Origin: Actinomycetota bacterium
GTDB lineage: Bacteria > Actinomycetota > Acidimicrobiia > Acidimicrobiales > AC-14
Length of the DNA stretch: 33,235 nt
Direction: 5' to 3'
Assembly (NCBI GenBank): GCA_040754375.1
Contig: JBFMCT010000036.1
Location: 1 to 33,235 of the forward strand
Position 1 is the first letter of the stretch, and each line of letters starts with the position of its first letter. Shown piece by piece: positions 1-8,456 of the stretch. The notes beneath the pieces are model-generated. The model was given only the letters and a program-made list of their open reading frames with translations, did no database searches and was not told where the DNA came from. Both the position numbers and the translations under genes were made by a program.

Positions 1-87
1 GCCGCCCTCTGCGCCGAACTGAGCTCCACCGACACCGTCTATCCCGGCACCGACCTCGTCCTCCGCTACAGCGTCAAGGCGCCCTGA
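1..87 (+). CDS. 3' end of an unidentified gene
   Basis: An open frame enters from the left edge and ends with TGA at 85-87, giving the last 28 residues of a protein. The tail contains the run YPGTDLVLRYSV, which looks like the final beta strand of a globular protein. Codon use is strongly GC-rich like the neighbours, so it is very likely the end of a real gene. I do not recognise the family from so short a piece. Confidence 0.55.
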   Translation, partial: AALCAELSSTDTVYPGTDLVLRYSVKAP

Positions 88-125
88 GCACCTCAGGGAC
101 TATGGCGCGTAGGTCAGGAGTCCTG

Positions 126-146
126 GATTCCCGCGCAGGTTTCGCG
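126..146. repeat. Half copy of the intergenic hairpin repeat
   Basis: These 21 bases match the right arm of the two tandem hairpin units at 8457-8603 with one difference (CGCGCAGG here, CGCGCGGG there). The left arm is not recognisable, so this is a partial or decayed copy. It lies between two convergent gene ends. Confidence 0.45.
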
Positions 147-159
147 TCTGCCGTCGTGC

Positions 160-179
160 GCGGGCCGCTCCGGGCCCGC
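160..179. terminator. GC-rich hairpin between convergent genes
   Basis: GCGGGCC at 160-166 pairs with GGCCCGC at 173-179 around a 6-base loop. It lies in the 115-base gap between the gene ending at 87 and the leftward gene ending at 203. There is no T run, so termination on either strand is inferred from position and shape. Confidence 0.35.
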
Positions 180-202
180 CCCCGGGCCCCGCCCCCGACG
201 TG

Positions 203-1120
203 TCAGCCGGTTGGCAGTACCAGGCGGCGGACGGGGGGGAGGCCGCAAGCGGCCTCTTCCCACGCGGCCCCCGCGTCGGACGAGGCCCACAGCCGCCCGT
301 CGGGGCCGGCGACCACGGCCTGGCCCGAGGGCGAGCCCACGAGCGAGCCGGTGTCGATGTTCTCGGTGAAGGCCGGCAAGCCGCTGGCACAGGGCTCGAA
401 GGGCTCGTCCGCGGCGGCGCCCAGGGGCCGGCGGTAGACGGCCGCCCGGTCGGTGTAGGGGCCGGTCGAGGCCGACATGAGCAGCCAGTCGCCGGCCACG
501 GCCACGGCCCGGGCATAGGTTCCGTGCAGGCCTCCGGTCGTGAACGTCCAGTTGGCCCCCCGGTCGCGGCTGGTGGCCAGGCCCAGGGCGGTGGCGGCCA
601 CCACGTGGTCGTCGTCCCCGGGCACGACCAGCACCTGGTGGACATCGGCGTCGATGTCGACGGTAGGCACCCAGCGCCCGTCGCCCTCCGACCTCAACAC
701 CCCGCCCACGTGCACGTTGACGTACACCGTGCCGTCGCCGGCCACCGCGATGGTGCGGGTGTCGGGCGGACCGCCCCACGGGGTGTACCACCGGGCCCGC
801 CCGTCGGCCTCGTCGAAGCCGGGCTCGGGCCTGGCTTCCCCACCGGCGACCCGCAACAAGTGGGCGCCCTCGGTGCCCACCAACAGCTCCTCGCGCCCGC
901 CGGCCGCGGCCAGGCAGGTGGCTGCCGGCCCGGTCAGCTCGGCCACCACCCGGCCGTCGCTGGCGAACACCGCCGGTCCGGCCAGCGCCCGCCACCCGCC
1001 GGGGACGGCCACCAGGTCGGCCACGTCCCGGCCCGCCAGGGCCGCCGCCCCTGGCTCGGCCCCACTGGCACCCGCGCCCACCGACCAGACGCCGTCGGCC
1101 GTGGCCGCCAGCACTCTCAC
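203..1120 (-). CDS. BNR/Asp-box beta-propeller protein
   Basis: A 305-residue protein built of repeated propeller blades. Asp-box-like motifs (S-x-D-x-G-x-x-W) are visible as SRDRGANW near the middle and SSDAGAAW near the C-terminus, with RSEGDGRW as a degenerate one. Such proteins are sialidase-fold propellers; many of this type have no known enzyme activity. No signal peptide is visible, so it is probably cytoplasmic. The GTG start at 1120 was chosen because it overlaps the stop of the upstream pirin gene by 4 bases (GTGA), which indicates translational coupling. The frame stays open further upstream, but that part is pirin in another frame. The substrate is unknown. Confidence 0.8.
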   Translation of the reverse strand: MRVLAATADGVWSVGAGASGAEPGAAALAGRDVADLVAVPGGWRALAGPAVFASDGRVVAELTGPAATCLAAAGGREELLVGTEGAHLLRVAGGEARPEPGFDEADGRARWYTPWGGPPDTRTIAVAGDGTVYVNVHVGGVLRSEGDGRWVPTVDIDADVHQVLVVPGDDDHVVAATALGLATSRDRGANWTFTTGGLHGTYARAVAVAGDWLLMSASTGPYTDRAAVYRRPLGAAADEPFEPCASGLPAFTENIDTGSLVGSPSGQAVVAGPDGRLWASSDAGAAWEEAACGLPPVRRLVLPTG

Positions 1121-1833
1121 GCAGTCTCCCAGATCAGGACCTCGGCTCCGTCGGCCCCGGCGACCAGCCCCAGCTCGCCCCCGGCGGCCGTCAGCCGCAC
1201 GGCGTCGCCCGTCCCCAGCTCGCCCGCACCCTCCAGGGTGGCCCCGCCCAGGGCCACGAACAGGTGGACGTGGCGAGCGTCGGGCACGGCCACCCGCTCG
1301 CCCGCCCCGAGCCGGCCCGCCCACAGGACGGCGTCGCGCTGGCGGATGGCCACGGCCGCGTCGTGGCCCTGACCGGAGGCGACGGGCACGAGCCCGCCCC
1401 GTCCGAGCTCGGGCCCTATGTCCCGTTGCTGGTAGCCGGGGTCGACCCGCTCGGTATCGGGCAGCACCCACATCTGCACGAAGTGCACGTCCCGGTCGCC
1501 CCGGGGGTTCATCTCCGAGTGCCAGATCCCCGTGCCGGCGCTCATGCGCTGGGCCAGGCCCGGGTAGATCACGCCCTTGTGGCCGGTGGAGTCCTTGTGC
1601 TCCAGCTCGCCGTCGAGCACCCAGGTCACGATCTCCATGTCCTGGTGGGGGTGGGTCGTGAACCCCGTACCGGCCGAAACCACGTCGTCGTTGCTGACCA
1701 GCAGCAGGCCGTGATGGGTGTTGGCCGGGTCGTAGTGGCGGGAGAAGCTGAACGAGTGGTGCGAGTCGAGCCAGGAGAGCCGGGTGTGGAACCGCCCGGC
1801 GGCCGGGCGCACGTCGATCGAGGGGACGGCCAT
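1117..1833 (-). CDS. Pirin family protein (bicupin)
   Basis: A 238-residue protein with the pirin architecture: an N-terminal cupin holding the metal-binding motif HPHQDMEI at about residues 58-65, followed by HKDS and a downstream GIWHSEMN (His and Glu), then a second, shorter cupin. Pirins bind a single iron through three His and one Glu; some members (YhhW) oxidise quercetin and others act as redox-dependent regulators. The ATG at 1833 gives the usual length. It is coupled by a 4-base overlap to the propeller gene downstream and divergent from the SGNH hydrolase, with 82 bases between starts. The family is clear; the in vivo substrate cannot be read. Confidence 0.92.
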   Translation of the reverse strand: MAVPSIDVRPAAGRFHTRLSWLDSHHSFSFSRHYDPANTHHGLLLVSNDDVVSAGTGFTTHPHQDMEIVTWVLDGELEHKDSTGHKGVIYPGLAQRMSAGTGIWHSEMNPRGDRDVHFVQMWVLPDTERVDPGYQQRDIGPELGRGGLVPVASGQGHDAAVAIRQRDAVLWAGRLGAGERVAVPDARHVHLFVALGGATLEGAGELGTGDAVRLTAAGGELGLVAGADGAEVLIWETA

Positions 1834-1901
1834 GGCGGGTACAACGCCGTTCGGCCCCCCGAACTTCCGCAGCCCGGCAGGGGCCCGGCGGGCCGGGTGG
1901 C

Positions 1902-1907
1902 TACCGT
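1902..1907 (+). promoter_or_regulatory. -10 box TACCGT, leaderless type
   Basis: TACCGT ends 8 bases before the GTG start at 1916, so transcription would begin at or next to the start codon. No clear -35 is visible. The same layout recurs at many genes in this window. Confidence 0.45.
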
Positions 1908-1915
1908 GCCGCTCC

Positions 1916-2623
1916 GTGAGCGACGCCACTGACGGTCCGGTGCCGGTCCCCGGGACGGGGCCGTCGGTCCTGGGCCGGCTCGCCCGGTGGGCGCTGCCCG
2001 GGGTCCGCCGGGTCGAGGCCCAGGTGGCGCCGTACGCCCGCCGGTGGGAGGAGTCCAACGCGGCCGCCCTGGCGCCCGGGGCCTCGGGCCCGCTGTGGGC
2101 CGTCCTGGGCGACTCGGCCGCCCAGGGGATCGGCGCACCGTCGTTCGACCGGGGCTACGTCGGCCAGCTTCGGGACGTGCTCGACCTGCGCCGCGGTGAG
2201 CGGGGACGGTGGCGGGTCGTCAACCTGTCGCGCTCGGGCGCCAGGACGGCCGACGTGCTGGCCGTACAGCTCCCCCGCCTGGCGGAGCTGCCCGCGCCCG
2301 ACCTGGTCACGGTGGCCATCGGGGCCAACGACGTCTACCGGACGCCGGCCGCCCTGTTCCTCTCCAACCTGCGGGCCGTCATCGCCGCACTACCCGCGGG
2401 GGCGGTCATAGCCACCGTCCCCCAGGGCGTGCGCCCCCGCCGGGCGCAGCTGGCCAACGCCGTCATCCGCAGTGAGGCCCCGGCCGCCGGCCTGGTGGTG
2501 GCCGACGTCTGGGCCCGCACCGGTCCTCCGTGGCGGGGCAAGTTCGCACCCGACGCCTTCCACCCGGCCGAGCGTGGCTACGCCGACTGGACGGCCGCCT
2601 TCGCCGACGCCCTCGGCCTCTAG
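1916..2623 (+). CDS. SGNH/GDSL-family hydrolase
   Basis: A 235-residue protein with the four SGNH blocks: GDSAAQG at about residue 64 (catalytic Ser), the block II Gly in the NLSRSGART segment, GAND at about residue 135 (oxyanion Asn) and DAFHP at about residue 212 (catalytic Asp and His). Relatives are lipases and esterases acting on acyl esters. About 60 residues precede the catalytic domain, with no clear signal peptide. The GTG start at 1916 was preferred because the frame upstream runs into the divergent pirin gene and a -10-like box sits 8 bases before this GTG. The family is certain; the substrate is unknown. Confidence 0.88.
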   Translation: MSDATDGPVPVPGTGPSVLGRLARWALPGVRRVEAQVAPYARRWEESNAAALAPGASGPLWAVLGDSAAQGIGAPSFDRGYVGQLRDVLDLRRGERGRWRVVNLSRSGARTADVLAVQLPRLAELPAPDLVTVAIGANDVYRTPAALFLSNLRAVIAALPAGAVIATVPQGVRPRRAQLANAVIRSEAPAAGLVVADVWARTGPPWRGKFAPDAFHPAERGYADWTAAFADALGL

Positions 2624-2633
2624 CGGTCGGGGG

Positions 2634-2639
2634 TAGGTT
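2634..2639 (+). promoter_or_regulatory. -10 box TAGGTT, leaderless type
   Basis: TAGGTT ends 8 bases before the GTG start at 2648, inside the 24-base gap after the SGNH gene. It supports separate transcription of the amine oxidase. Confidence 0.4.
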
Positions 2640-2647
2640 TCGGCCCA

Positions 2648-3745
2648 GTGGGGGATGTGGTCGTGATCGGGGGAGGGCTGGCCGGGCTGACGGCCGCCGT
2701 CGAGTTGCACGGGGCGGGGTGGACGGTCACGGTCATCGAGGCTCGCCCCTTCGTGGGGGGGCGGACGATGACCATGCGGCCCGACGACCTCGGGCCGGGC
2801 ACGTGGTTCGACGTGGGGGCCACGTGGCACTGGGCCGACCAGCCATCGGTACGCCAACTGGCGGCCGAGCTGGGCCTCGAGGTCTTCCCCCAGTACCGCG
2901 ACGGCCTGCTCGTCTACGAGGTCGGCGGCGGACCGGCCGAGGGGGCCGGGCCGCAGCGAGCACCGCTCCCGCCCCCGTCACCGGCCGAGCTGCGCTTCGT
3001 GGGTGGGGCCCAGGGCCTGTGCGAGCGGTTGGCGGCCCGGCTGCCCGGGGGAGCAGTCCGGCTCCAGACCAACGCCGTGTCCCTGGAGCAGGTCCCCACC
3101 GGGGTGACCGTCACGGTGGTCGACGAGGAGGGCCAGGCGTCGGACCTCTCGGCTTCGGCCGTGGTGGTCGCCCTGCCTCCCCGCCTGGCCCGCCAGGACC
3201 TGGCCTTCACCCCCGACCTACCCGAGGACCTCGACCGGGTCATGCAGCACACGCCCACGTGGATGGCCACCGCCCTCAAGTGCGTGGCCGTCTACGAGTC
3301 GGCGTTCTGGCGGGAGGCCGGGCTGGCGGGCGCGGCCATGAGCGAACCCGGCCCGCTGCGCGAGGTGCACGACGGTGGCACCCACGACGGCTCGGCGGCT
3401 GCCTTGTGGGGGTTCGTCTCGCCCCTGCACGAGTTCCGGGACCTGAGCTTCGACGACCGCACCGAGGTCGTGTTCGCCCACCTCGGCCGCCTGTTCGGGC
3501 CGCAGGCGGCCGACCCCCTGCGTTACTACGAACGGGACTGGTCGGGCGACCCCTACACCAACGACGAGACGTTCTGGGCACCCGACGGCCCCCTGCCTTA
3601 CGGCCACCCGGCCTTCGGCCAGCCCCTGTGGGACGGGCGCCTGGTGTGGGCCGGGACCGAGACGGCCGGTGAGGGCGGCGGCCACATGGAAGGCGCCGTC
3701 AACTCCGGCCGCCGGGCCGCCCACCAGGTCATGACCGCCCGCTAG
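2648..3745 (+). CDS. FAD-dependent amine oxidase family protein
   Basis: A 365-residue flavoprotein. The dinucleotide-binding GGGLAGLTAAVEL motif is at residues 8-20 and ends in the acidic residue of VIEAR that binds the ribose. The flavin monoamine oxidase C-terminal signature is present near residues 335-355 (LVWAGTETAG, then GHMEGAVNSG). In this family FAD is used to oxidise an amine or a related C-N bond, giving hydrogen peroxide. It is shorter than typical monoamine oxidases (about 450 residues), as are many actinobacterial members. The GTG start at 2648 puts the FAD motif immediately at the N-terminus, as expected. It follows the SGNH gene by 24 bases. The substrate is unknown. Confidence 0.9.
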   Translation: MGDVVVIGGGLAGLTAAVELHGAGWTVTVIEARPFVGGRTMTMRPDDLGPGTWFDVGATWHWADQPSVRQLAAELGLEVFPQYRDGLLVYEVGGGPAEGAGPQRAPLPPPSPAELRFVGGAQGLCERLAARLPGGAVRLQTNAVSLEQVPTGVTVTVVDEEGQASDLSASAVVVALPPRLARQDLAFTPDLPEDLDRVMQHTPTWMATALKCVAVYESAFWREAGLAGAAMSEPGPLREVHDGGTHDGSAAALWGFVSPLHEFRDLSFDDRTEVVFAHLGRLFGPQAADPLRYYERDWSGDPYTNDETFWAPDGPLPYGHPAFGQPLWDGRLVWAGTETAGEGGGHMEGAVNSGRRAAHQVMTAR

Positions 3746-3757
3746 CGCCCCGCCGCC

Positions 3758-3776
3758 GCGCCGGCTACGCCGGTGC
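3758..3776. terminator. Hairpin between convergent genes
   Basis: The arms 3758-3765 and 3769-3776 pair with one G.T, leaving the loop TAC. It overlaps the stop codon of the leftward membrane protein gene (3765-3767) and follows the amine oxidase stop by 12 bases, a suitable place for a two-way terminator. There is no T run. Confidence 0.35.
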
Positions 3777-4622
3777 CGGGCCCTGCGGCCCTACGGGACG
3801 GGACATGGCCGTGCGGAGGGCGGCGAGCAGGGCGAAGGCCACGACCAGCCCGACCCGCCAGCCCCAGATGAGGCCGTCGCCGCCCACGGTGAACTCGTCC
3901 CAGGCCCGGACGGCGGCGATGCCGATGAGGACCATCCCGATCATGGCTGTCTCGACCACGATCTGGAACGAGCTCCATCGCCGCTCGAAGGCGAAGGCCA
4001 GGTAGGTGACGGCCGGGAAGGCGACGAAGGCGCTGAGCGACCGGCATGTCAGGGGGGTGAGCGTCCAGGGCGACCACCCGATGGCGGCCGTGGGCCGCAC
4101 GAACATGACGGCGGCCACGACCAGTTGGAGCGCGCCCACCGTCCCCATCGTCGCCCGCACCCAGGTGGGTACGAGCCGGTCCCCGGGCGCAGGCAGGCCC
4201 GGGTCGGTGCGCCGGTTGCGGGCCCACAGCCACGGGATCAGCACCGGGGTGGAGAAGTAGAGCAGCGCCCACGCCCAGAACGAAACGTGGCCGTGGTTGA
4301 ACCGGTCCCAGTGCATCACCGTGGCCACCCCCAGCAGGGTGGCGAACACCGTCACCCCCAGGAAACCGACGCCCACCCGGTGCCACTGGCGGACCGTGGC
4401 CGCCCGCACGAAGAAGTAGGCCCCGGAGAGGTAGCCGGCCCCCATGAGCATGGCCGACATCGTGGGGGTGATGGTCCACGACCACAGTTGGCGGGTGCGG
4501 GTCGGGAACAGGTAGAGGATCACGAAGGCGGCCGTCAAGACCGGCACGATGGCGGCCGAGACCGCCTTGGTCACCTTGAGCACGTGGTCGTCGCGGACGG
4601 TCGGCTGCCGGTCGTCGTTCAT
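3765..4622 (-). CDS. Multipass membrane protein, unknown function
   Basis: A 285-residue integral membrane protein with about eight hydrophobic segments (near residues 23-40, 49-75, 82-103, 112-132, 153-175, 190-207, 216-237 and 251-270) and short polar loops. I do not recognise a named family or catalytic motif. The ATG at 4622 leaves a soluble N-terminal tail of about 20 residues. It starts 10 bases after the glycosylase gene stops, so it is probably the last gene of the aldehyde dehydrogenase / glycosylase / membrane protein operon. Whether it shares a function with those enzymes cannot be told. Confidence 0.8.
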   Translation of the reverse strand: MNDDRQPTVRDDHVLKVTKAVSAAIVPVLTAAFVILYLFPTRTRQLWSWTITPTMSAMLMGAGYLSGAYFFVRAATVRQWHRVGVGFLGVTVFATLLGVATVMHWDRFNHGHVSFWAWALLYFSTPVLIPWLWARNRRTDPGLPAPGDRLVPTWVRATMGTVGALQLVVAAVMFVRPTAAIGWSPWTLTPLTCRSLSAFVAFPAVTYLAFAFERRWSSFQIVVETAMIGMVLIGIAAVRAWDEFTVGGDGLIWGWRVGLVVAFALLAALRTAMSRPVGPQGPAPA

Positions 4623-4632
4623 GGAGCCCCTC

Positions 4633-5547
4633 CTACAAGGCGGCGATGGGGTTGAGGGCCATGCGGGGCCCGAACCGGGGCGGTGCCGGTCCGCCGGCCA
4701 TGATCAGGCGTACGACCCGGCCCCGGTGGCCCTGGTAGGGCTCCAGCAGTTCGAGCATGCGGGCATCGTCGGCCCGGGCCTCGCCGGCCAGGGCGAAGGC
4801 CACGTGGTCGGGCAGGTGGAAGTCGCCCACGCTCACGGCGTCGGCGTCGCCCAGGGCGACCATGGCGACCTCGGCGGCCGTCCACGGGCCTACGCCGGGG
4901 AGAGCCAGCAACCGCCGGTAGGCCTCGTCGCGGCCCAGCGAAGCGGCCTCGTCCAGGCGGCGGGCGTAGGTGGCCGCCAACCGGACCGTGTCGGCCCGCC
5001 GGCGTTCCACGCCGAGGCGGTGGAAGACCCACGACGGCGTACGGGCGACCGCCTCGGCCGCGGGCGGGACGAGCAGGCCGGCGCACGGCCCGGGAGCGGG
5101 CTCTCCCAGGCGCCGGACCAGGCCGTGGTAGGACCGGCGGGCCTCGTGGCCCGTCACTTTCTGCTCGATGACGGTGGGCACCAACGCCTCGAACACGGCC
5201 CCCGTCCGGCACAGGCGCAGGCCCGGCAGCCGGCGACGTAGTTCGGCCACGACACCGGTCCCCGGGTCGAAGCCGCGTTCGTCGTCCAACCCCCCGACCA
5301 GGGCCTCGAACCCGTCCAGCGCCCGCTCCGCCCCCGGTCCCCAGGCCTCCATGGCCAGCTCCCCACCCGATGCCGTCACCCGGGCCGTCGCCGGCCCGTC
5401 CGCTGTCCGGGTGGCTCGCCACACCTCGCCGGGCCCGATTCGCATGGTCGGGTCGCCCCGGCCCCGCCGGACGGCTCCCAGGGTCAGGCGCAGGTCCACG
5501 GGGCCGGCCAGGCGCAGCCTCCGCCGCCCGGCCGGTCGGGCACTCAC
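4633..5547 (-). CDS. DNA-3-methyladenine glycosylase II-like (HhH-GPD)
   Basis: A 304-residue protein of the helix-hairpin-helix GPD superfamily, closest in layout to AlkA: an N-terminal domain, then the helical core with VIEQKVTGHEA near residue 130, the hairpin LPGVGPWTA near residue 215, and VGDFHLPD near residue 240, whose first Asp aligns with the catalytic Asp. Such enzymes flip out alkylated bases and cleave the N-glycosidic bond, starting base excision repair. No C-terminal [4Fe-4S] cysteine cluster is present, unlike MutY or Nth. The GTG start at 5547 overlaps the aldehyde dehydrogenase stop by 4 bases; this was preferred over a start 45 bases upstream. The lesion range is inferred. 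Confidence 0.88.
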   Translation of the reverse strand: MSARPAGRRRLRLAGPVDLRLTLGAVRRGRGDPTMRIGPGEVWRATRTADGPATARVTASGGELAMEAWGPGAERALDGFEALVGGLDDERGFDPGTGVVAELRRRLPGLRLCRTGAVFEALVPTVIEQKVTGHEARRSYHGLVRRLGEPAPGPCAGLLVPPAAEAVARTPSWVFHRLGVERRRADTVRLAATYARRLDEAASLGRDEAYRRLLALPGVGPWTAAEVAMVALGDADAVSVGDFHLPDHVAFALAGEARADDARMLELLEPYQGHRGRVVRLIMAGGPAPPRFGPRMALNPIAAL

Positions 5548-6968
5548 GGGAACTGGAGGGCCTTGGTCTCGAGGTAACCCTCGAGACCCCACCGGCCCAG
5601 TTCACGCCCCCAGCCCGACTCCTTGTAACCGCCGAACGGCGCCCACGGGTTGAACCCGCCGCCGCCGCACACGTCGACCTGGCCCGTGCGCAGCCGGCGG
5701 GCCAAGCCCTCGGCCCGGGCCCGGTCACCCGAGAACACGGCGCCGTGCAGACCGAACGGCGAGGAGTTGGCGATGCGCACGGCGTCGCCGTCGCCGTCGT
5801 GGGCCATGACGGCCACCACGGGCCCGAAGATCTCCTCGGTGGCCACCGACATGTGCTCGGTGACGTCCGCGAAGATCGTCGGGCGCACGTAGTAGCCCCG
5901 CTCCAGCCCCGCGGGCGGTTCGGGCCCGCCGGCGACCAGCGTCGCCCCTTCGGCCACGCCCGCCTCGATGGCGGCCCGCACCCGGTCGCGGTGGGGACCG
6001 CTGGCCAGCGGGCCGACGTCGGTGGCCGGCGAGAACGGGTCGCCCACGACCAGTTGCTCGGCCACCTTGGCCGCCAGCCGGGCGGCCTCGTCGTGGCGCT
6101 CGCGGGGCACCACCAGGCGGGACCACGCCATGCACATCTGGCCCGAGTTGAGCATGGCCTGGAGGACGCTGGCCCGTACGGCCTCGTCGAGGTCGGCGTC
6201 GTCGAGGACGATCGAGGCCGACTTGCCTCCCAGCTCGAGGGTGAGCCGCTTGAAGGACGCCCCCGCCACCTGGGCCACCCGGCGGCCCACGGGGGTCGAC
6301 CCCGTGAACGACACCTTGTCGACCCCGGGGTGGGCGACCAGGGCCTCCCCGGCCTCGGCCCCAGTGCCGGTCACCAGGTTGAACGTCCCGGGCGGGAACC
6401 CGGCGGCGTCGACCAACGCGGCCAGCAGGAACAGGCTGAGGGGGGCGACCTCGCTGGGCTTGAGCACCACCGGGCAGCCGGCCAGCAGAGCAGGGGCCAC
6501 CTTGCTCACCGCTTGGAGCAGCGGGTAGTTCCACGGCGTCACGGCCGCCACCACGCCTACGGGCTCGTACACCACCTTGGCGTTGCCCACGGCCTCCTCG
6601 AAGGCGAACCTGGCCGCCAGGTCGACGTAGCTCTCGACTACCACCAGGGCCACTCCCGCCTGGGCGACCATGGCCTTGGCCGCGGGCATGCCCACCTCGC
6701 GGGCGATGAGCTCCCCGAAGTCGACCAGCCGGTCCGCCATGGCGGCGTGGAGGCGGCCCAGGGCGGCGGCCCGCTCGGCTACCGGGGTGGCGGCCCAGCC
6801 CTCGAAAGCGGCGGCCGCGGCGGCCACGGCCCGGTCGACGTCGGCCGCCCCGGCCGCGGGCACCGAGCCCAGGACCTCCCCCGTGGCCGCCTCGCTGACC
6901 TCGACGAGATCGGAGGTGGCCGGGTGCTCCCACTTCCCGCCGATGTAGAGCCGGTCGTGGTCGTGCAC
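5544..6968 (-). CDS. NAD(P)-dependent aldehyde dehydrogenase
   Basis: A 474-residue aldehyde dehydrogenase oxidising an aldehyde to the acid with NAD(P)+. The oxyanion Asn is in TPWNYPL (about residue 148), the general-base Glu in LELGGKS (about 243) and the catalytic Cys in SGQMCMAWSR (about 278); EEIFGPVV and the C-terminal PFGGYKESGWGRELG are also present. The length is normal. The GTG at 6968 was chosen over an upstream start because a TACTGT box ends 6 bases before it and the usual beta-strand start (DRLYIGGKW) follows directly. It leads a three-gene leftward operon. The aldehyde cannot be named. Confidence 0.93.
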   Translation of the reverse strand: MHDHDRLYIGGKWEHPATSDLVEVSEAATGEVLGSVPAAGAADVDRAVAAAAAAFEGWAATPVAERAAALGRLHAAMADRLVDFGELIAREVGMPAAKAMVAQAGVALVVVESYVDLAARFAFEEAVGNAKVVYEPVGVVAAVTPWNYPLLQAVSKVAPALLAGCPVVLKPSEVAPLSLFLLAALVDAAGFPPGTFNLVTGTGAEAGEALVAHPGVDKVSFTGSTPVGRRVAQVAGASFKRLTLELGGKSASIVLDDADLDEAVRASVLQAMLNSGQMCMAWSRLVVPRERHDEAARLAAKVAEQLVVGDPFSPATDVGPLASGPHRDRVRAAIEAGVAEGATLVAGGPEPPAGLERGYYVRPTIFADVTEHMSVATEEIFGPVVAVMAHDGDGDAVRIANSSPFGLHGAVFSGDRARAEGLARRLRTGQVDVCGGGGFNPWAPFGGYKESGWGRELGRWGLEGYLETKALQFP

Positions 6969-6974
6969 GCGCCC

Positions 6975-6980
6975 ACAGTA
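6975..6980 (-). promoter_or_regulatory. -10 box TACTGT, leaderless type
   Basis: Reading leftward, TACTGT is followed by 6 bases and then the GTG of the aldehyde dehydrogenase at 6968. It is the probable promoter of the three-gene operon. Confidence 0.5.
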
Positions 6981-7031
6981 CGCCCGGGGGGGCCTCGTCA
7001 TCGTGGCCTGCCCCGGTTCGCCCGGGTCGAA

Positions 7032-7037
7032 TAGCCT
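7032..7037 (+). promoter_or_regulatory. -10 box TAGCCT, leaderless type
   Basis: TAGCCT is followed by 7 bases and then the ATG at 7045. It lies back to back with the leftward promoter at 6975-6980. Confidence 0.45.
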
Positions 7038-7044
7038 GCCCGCG

Positions 7045-8454
7045 ATGTCCCGGTCGGAGAACGGTCAGACCCGCCTGCCGCTGCTGCTCATGGGGGGCGG
7101 CGGCCTGTTCCTGCTGGCGGCCGTCCTCTACACGTTGTTCGCCGGTGGCTCCAGCTCGTCCGACGACGAGGCCGCCCTCGAGGCGCGCTGCCAGTTCCCG
7201 TCCTGCCGGGCCTCGGCCGACCCCCGCCTGGGCCGCGGGTACGAGGGCCAGTCGGTGGCCGTCAACCCCAACGACGGCAACCACATCGTCGTCACCGACG
7301 CCAACATGGCGGCCGGGCGCTGCACGTTCCACATGACCGTCGACCGGGGCAAGGAGTGGGTCGACGGCGTCTTCCAGGACCCGCCCGGCTACAACGGCTG
7401 CAAGATCAACGGCGCGGCCGGGGGCCACGTGCCCACCGGCCCGGGCGGGGTGGCCTTCGGCTCCTCGGGCACGATCTACGCCGTCTACGGGTCGGCCCAC
7501 CCCGAGCAGGGCACGCGCGAGAGCGTCATCCTGGGCCGGTCCAACGACGGGGGCGAGACATACGTCACGTCGGTGGCCGTGCGGCCCGGAGGCGACGACG
7601 TCAGCTTCGCCCGGCCCCAGATGACGGTGGTGCAGGGCGACGCCGGGGCCGACCGGCTGCTGCTCACGTTCTGGCTGTGCAACCAGGGCGGCCGGTTCTG
7701 CCCGGGGGCCCTGTTCAGCCAGTCCGACGACGGGGGCAACACGTTCTCCGAGCCGGTGGCCGTCCACCCGCCGGCCCTCGGGGTACGCAGCCCCTCCGAG
7801 CCGGTGGTCCTGCCCGACGGGACCGTTCTGGTCAGCTTCATCGCCGACTACGAGGGCGGCGCGTCCGAGCTCCTGCTGGCCCGCTCGGCCGACGGCGGCG
7901 CGACGTTCACGTCGGCCATCATCGATACCCAGCCCCGCATAGGCGACCGCTACGACCCCGCCAAGCTGGCCTTCGACCCCCGGTCCGACGCTCTCTACGT
8001 CACCTACACCGACCAGCGCACCGGCCAGCAGCAGGTCGTGTTCCGCAAGTCGACCGACAAGGGCGTGACGTGGTCGGACCCCATAGGCATCGCTCCCGAC
8101 CAGACGGCCCTGTCCACCGGGTCGTCTCGCACGCCGACCATCGGGGTGGCCCCCGACGGCCGCATCGACATCGTCTACTACCGGCGGCCGGCGGCCAACA
8201 CCGACAACGTGTTCTGGGCCCACTCCGTCGACGGGGGAGTGACGTTCCGCAGCCGCCAGGTGAACGAGCAGCCCATCCGGCGGTTCGAGTTCAACCGGGC
8301 CATCGGCGACTGGTACGCCCCCGACGTCGCCTCCAGGGACGACGGCGCCTGGGTCGTCTGGAGCGACTCCCGCCTGGCCCCCGCCCAAGACGAGAACACC
8401 CAGGACGTCTTCCTGCGCCGCATGGTCCCCGTCACCGCCGACCTCCCGCCCTAA
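7045..8454 (+). CDS. Membrane-anchored sialidase-fold (BNR) protein
   Basis: A 469-residue protein with a single N-terminal hydrophobic segment (about residues 11-33, LPLLLMGGGGLFLLAAVLYT), then a Ser/Asp-rich linker, then a propeller that would lie outside the cell. At least five Asp boxes are visible: SNDGGETY, SDDGGNTF, SADGGATF, STDKGVTW and SVDGGVTF. This is the sialidase / exo-alpha-sialidase fold. I do not see an arginine triad that would prove sialidase activity, so it may instead bind or cleave another glycan or have a structural role. Three cysteines between residues 46 and 75 could form disulphides. The ATG at 7045 was chosen for the -10 box before it and the TM segment just after it. 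Confidence 0.85.
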   Translation: MSRSENGQTRLPLLLMGGGGLFLLAAVLYTLFAGGSSSSDDEAALEARCQFPSCRASADPRLGRGYEGQSVAVNPNDGNHIVVTDANMAAGRCTFHMTVDRGKEWVDGVFQDPPGYNGCKINGAAGGHVPTGPGGVAFGSSGTIYAVYGSAHPEQGTRESVILGRSNDGGETYVTSVAVRPGGDDVSFARPQMTVVQGDAGADRLLLTFWLCNQGGRFCPGALFSQSDDGGNTFSEPVAVHPPALGVRSPSEPVVLPDGTVLVSFIADYEGGASELLLARSADGGATFTSAIIDTQPRIGDRYDPAKLAFDPRSDALYVTYTDQRTGQQQVVFRKSTDKGVTWSDPIGIAPDQTALSTGSSRTPTIGVAPDGRIDIVYYRRPAANTDNVFWAHSVDGGVTFRSRQVNEQPIRRFEFNRAIGDWYAPDVASRDDGAWVVWSDSRLAPAQDENTQDVFLRRMVPVTADLPP

Positions 8455-8456
8455 CC

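Noticed and set aside
203-1471. A longer 422-residue form of the BNR protein
   Set aside because: The extra N-terminus is low-complexity Arg/Gly sequence antisense to the pirin frame. GTG 1120 overlaps the pirin stop and starts the propeller.
7045-8454. Calling the BNR protein a true sialidase
   Set aside because: Asp boxes show the fold, but the arginine triad and catalytic Tyr/Glu cannot be confirmed by eye.
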